6,615 nt of DNA from an uncultured Lysobacteraceae bacterium. GTDB lineage: Bacteria; Pseudomonadota; Gammaproteobacteria; Xanthomonadales; Xanthomonadaceae. The notes under the pieces are model-generated. The model had not been told where the DNA came from. It ran no database searches and saw nothing but the letters and a program-made list of their open reading frames with translations. The position numbers and the translations under genes are program-made. The number at the start of each line of letters is the position of its first letter. Position 1 is the stretch's first letter. Where the stretch lies: the NCBI GenBank assembly GCA_946886995.1, contig CAMPJU010000074.1:1-6615 (forward strand). Direction: 5' to 3'. This document shows positions 6,498 to 6,615 of this stretch, piece by piece.

Positions 6498-6614
6498 TCA
6501 CTTCACCAGGCGCAGCGTCATCGGGTAGCGGTAGCGCTCGCCCTGGTTCGCCTTGATCGCGGCGATGACGGTCAGCACCAGCCACGCGATGCCGACGATC
6601 ACGAACAGCGGACC
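6498..6614 (-). CDS. DUF4870-like small membrane protein (partial, C-terminal 38 residues only)
   Basis: On the minus strand an open frame enters from the right edge of the window and ends at TGA (complement of 6498-6500). The 38 visible residues comprise a hydrophobic helix (LFVIVGIAWLVLTVIAAIKA), then NQGERYRYP and a C-terminal TLRLVK. A last helix followed by IKANQG-x-x-YRYP and an R-F/L-VK end is typical of DUF4870 proteins, small multi-helix membrane proteins of about 110-130 residues with no established function. The match is from memory. The codons have the same strong G/C third-position bias as the other genes, supporting real coding. The gene converges on the protease gene with 1 bp between the two stop codons. 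Its start and promoter lie outside the window. Confidence 0.75.
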   Translation of the reverse strand, partial: GPLFVIVGIAWLVLTVIAAIKANQGERYRYPMTLRLVK

Positions 6615-6615
6615 G

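Overview
The window is chromosomal DNA of very high GC content (around 70 % by eye). It probably comes from a gammaproteobacterium of the Xanthomonadaceae type (Lysobacter, Luteimonas or a relative). The evidence is the closeness of the AccA, TilS, XseB and IspA proteins to their E. coli counterparts as I remember them, the strong G/C third-position bias throughout, and a TACACT box placed directly in front of an ATG. The genus is an inference; no marker gene is present.

Six genes run left to right with almost no space between them: accA (5' end outside the window), tilS, xseB, ispA, a CHASE2-domain membrane protein gene, and a gene for a secreted SH3-M48 metalloprotease. The junctions are a 2 bp gap, an 18 bp gap, an 8 bp overlap, a 30 bp gap and a 17 bp gap. 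This is consistent with one long transcriptional unit, perhaps with an internal promoter in front of xseB. A seventh gene on the minus strand enters from the right edge and ends 1 bp beyond the protease stop codon. Only its last 38 codons are visible, and they look like the C-terminus of a DUF4870 membrane protein. No stretch longer than 30 bp lacks a gene.

The first four genes are housekeeping. AccA makes malonyl-CoA for fatty acid synthesis, TilS modifies the AUA-reading tRNA-Ile, XseB is the small subunit of exonuclease VII, and IspA makes farnesyl diphosphate for quinones and undecaprenyl carriers. The accessory part is the last pair. The first member is a four-helix inner-membrane protein with a periplasmic CHASE2 sensor and a cytoplasmic C-terminal domain that matches no standard output domain I recognise. 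The second is a signal-peptide-bearing protease with an SH3 domain, a glycine-rich linker and a complete HEIGH zinc site. The sensor domain and the protease should share the periplasm, so a sensor-protease unit is plausible but unproven. I saw no mobile elements, CRISPR arrays, tRNA or rRNA genes, or intrinsic terminators.
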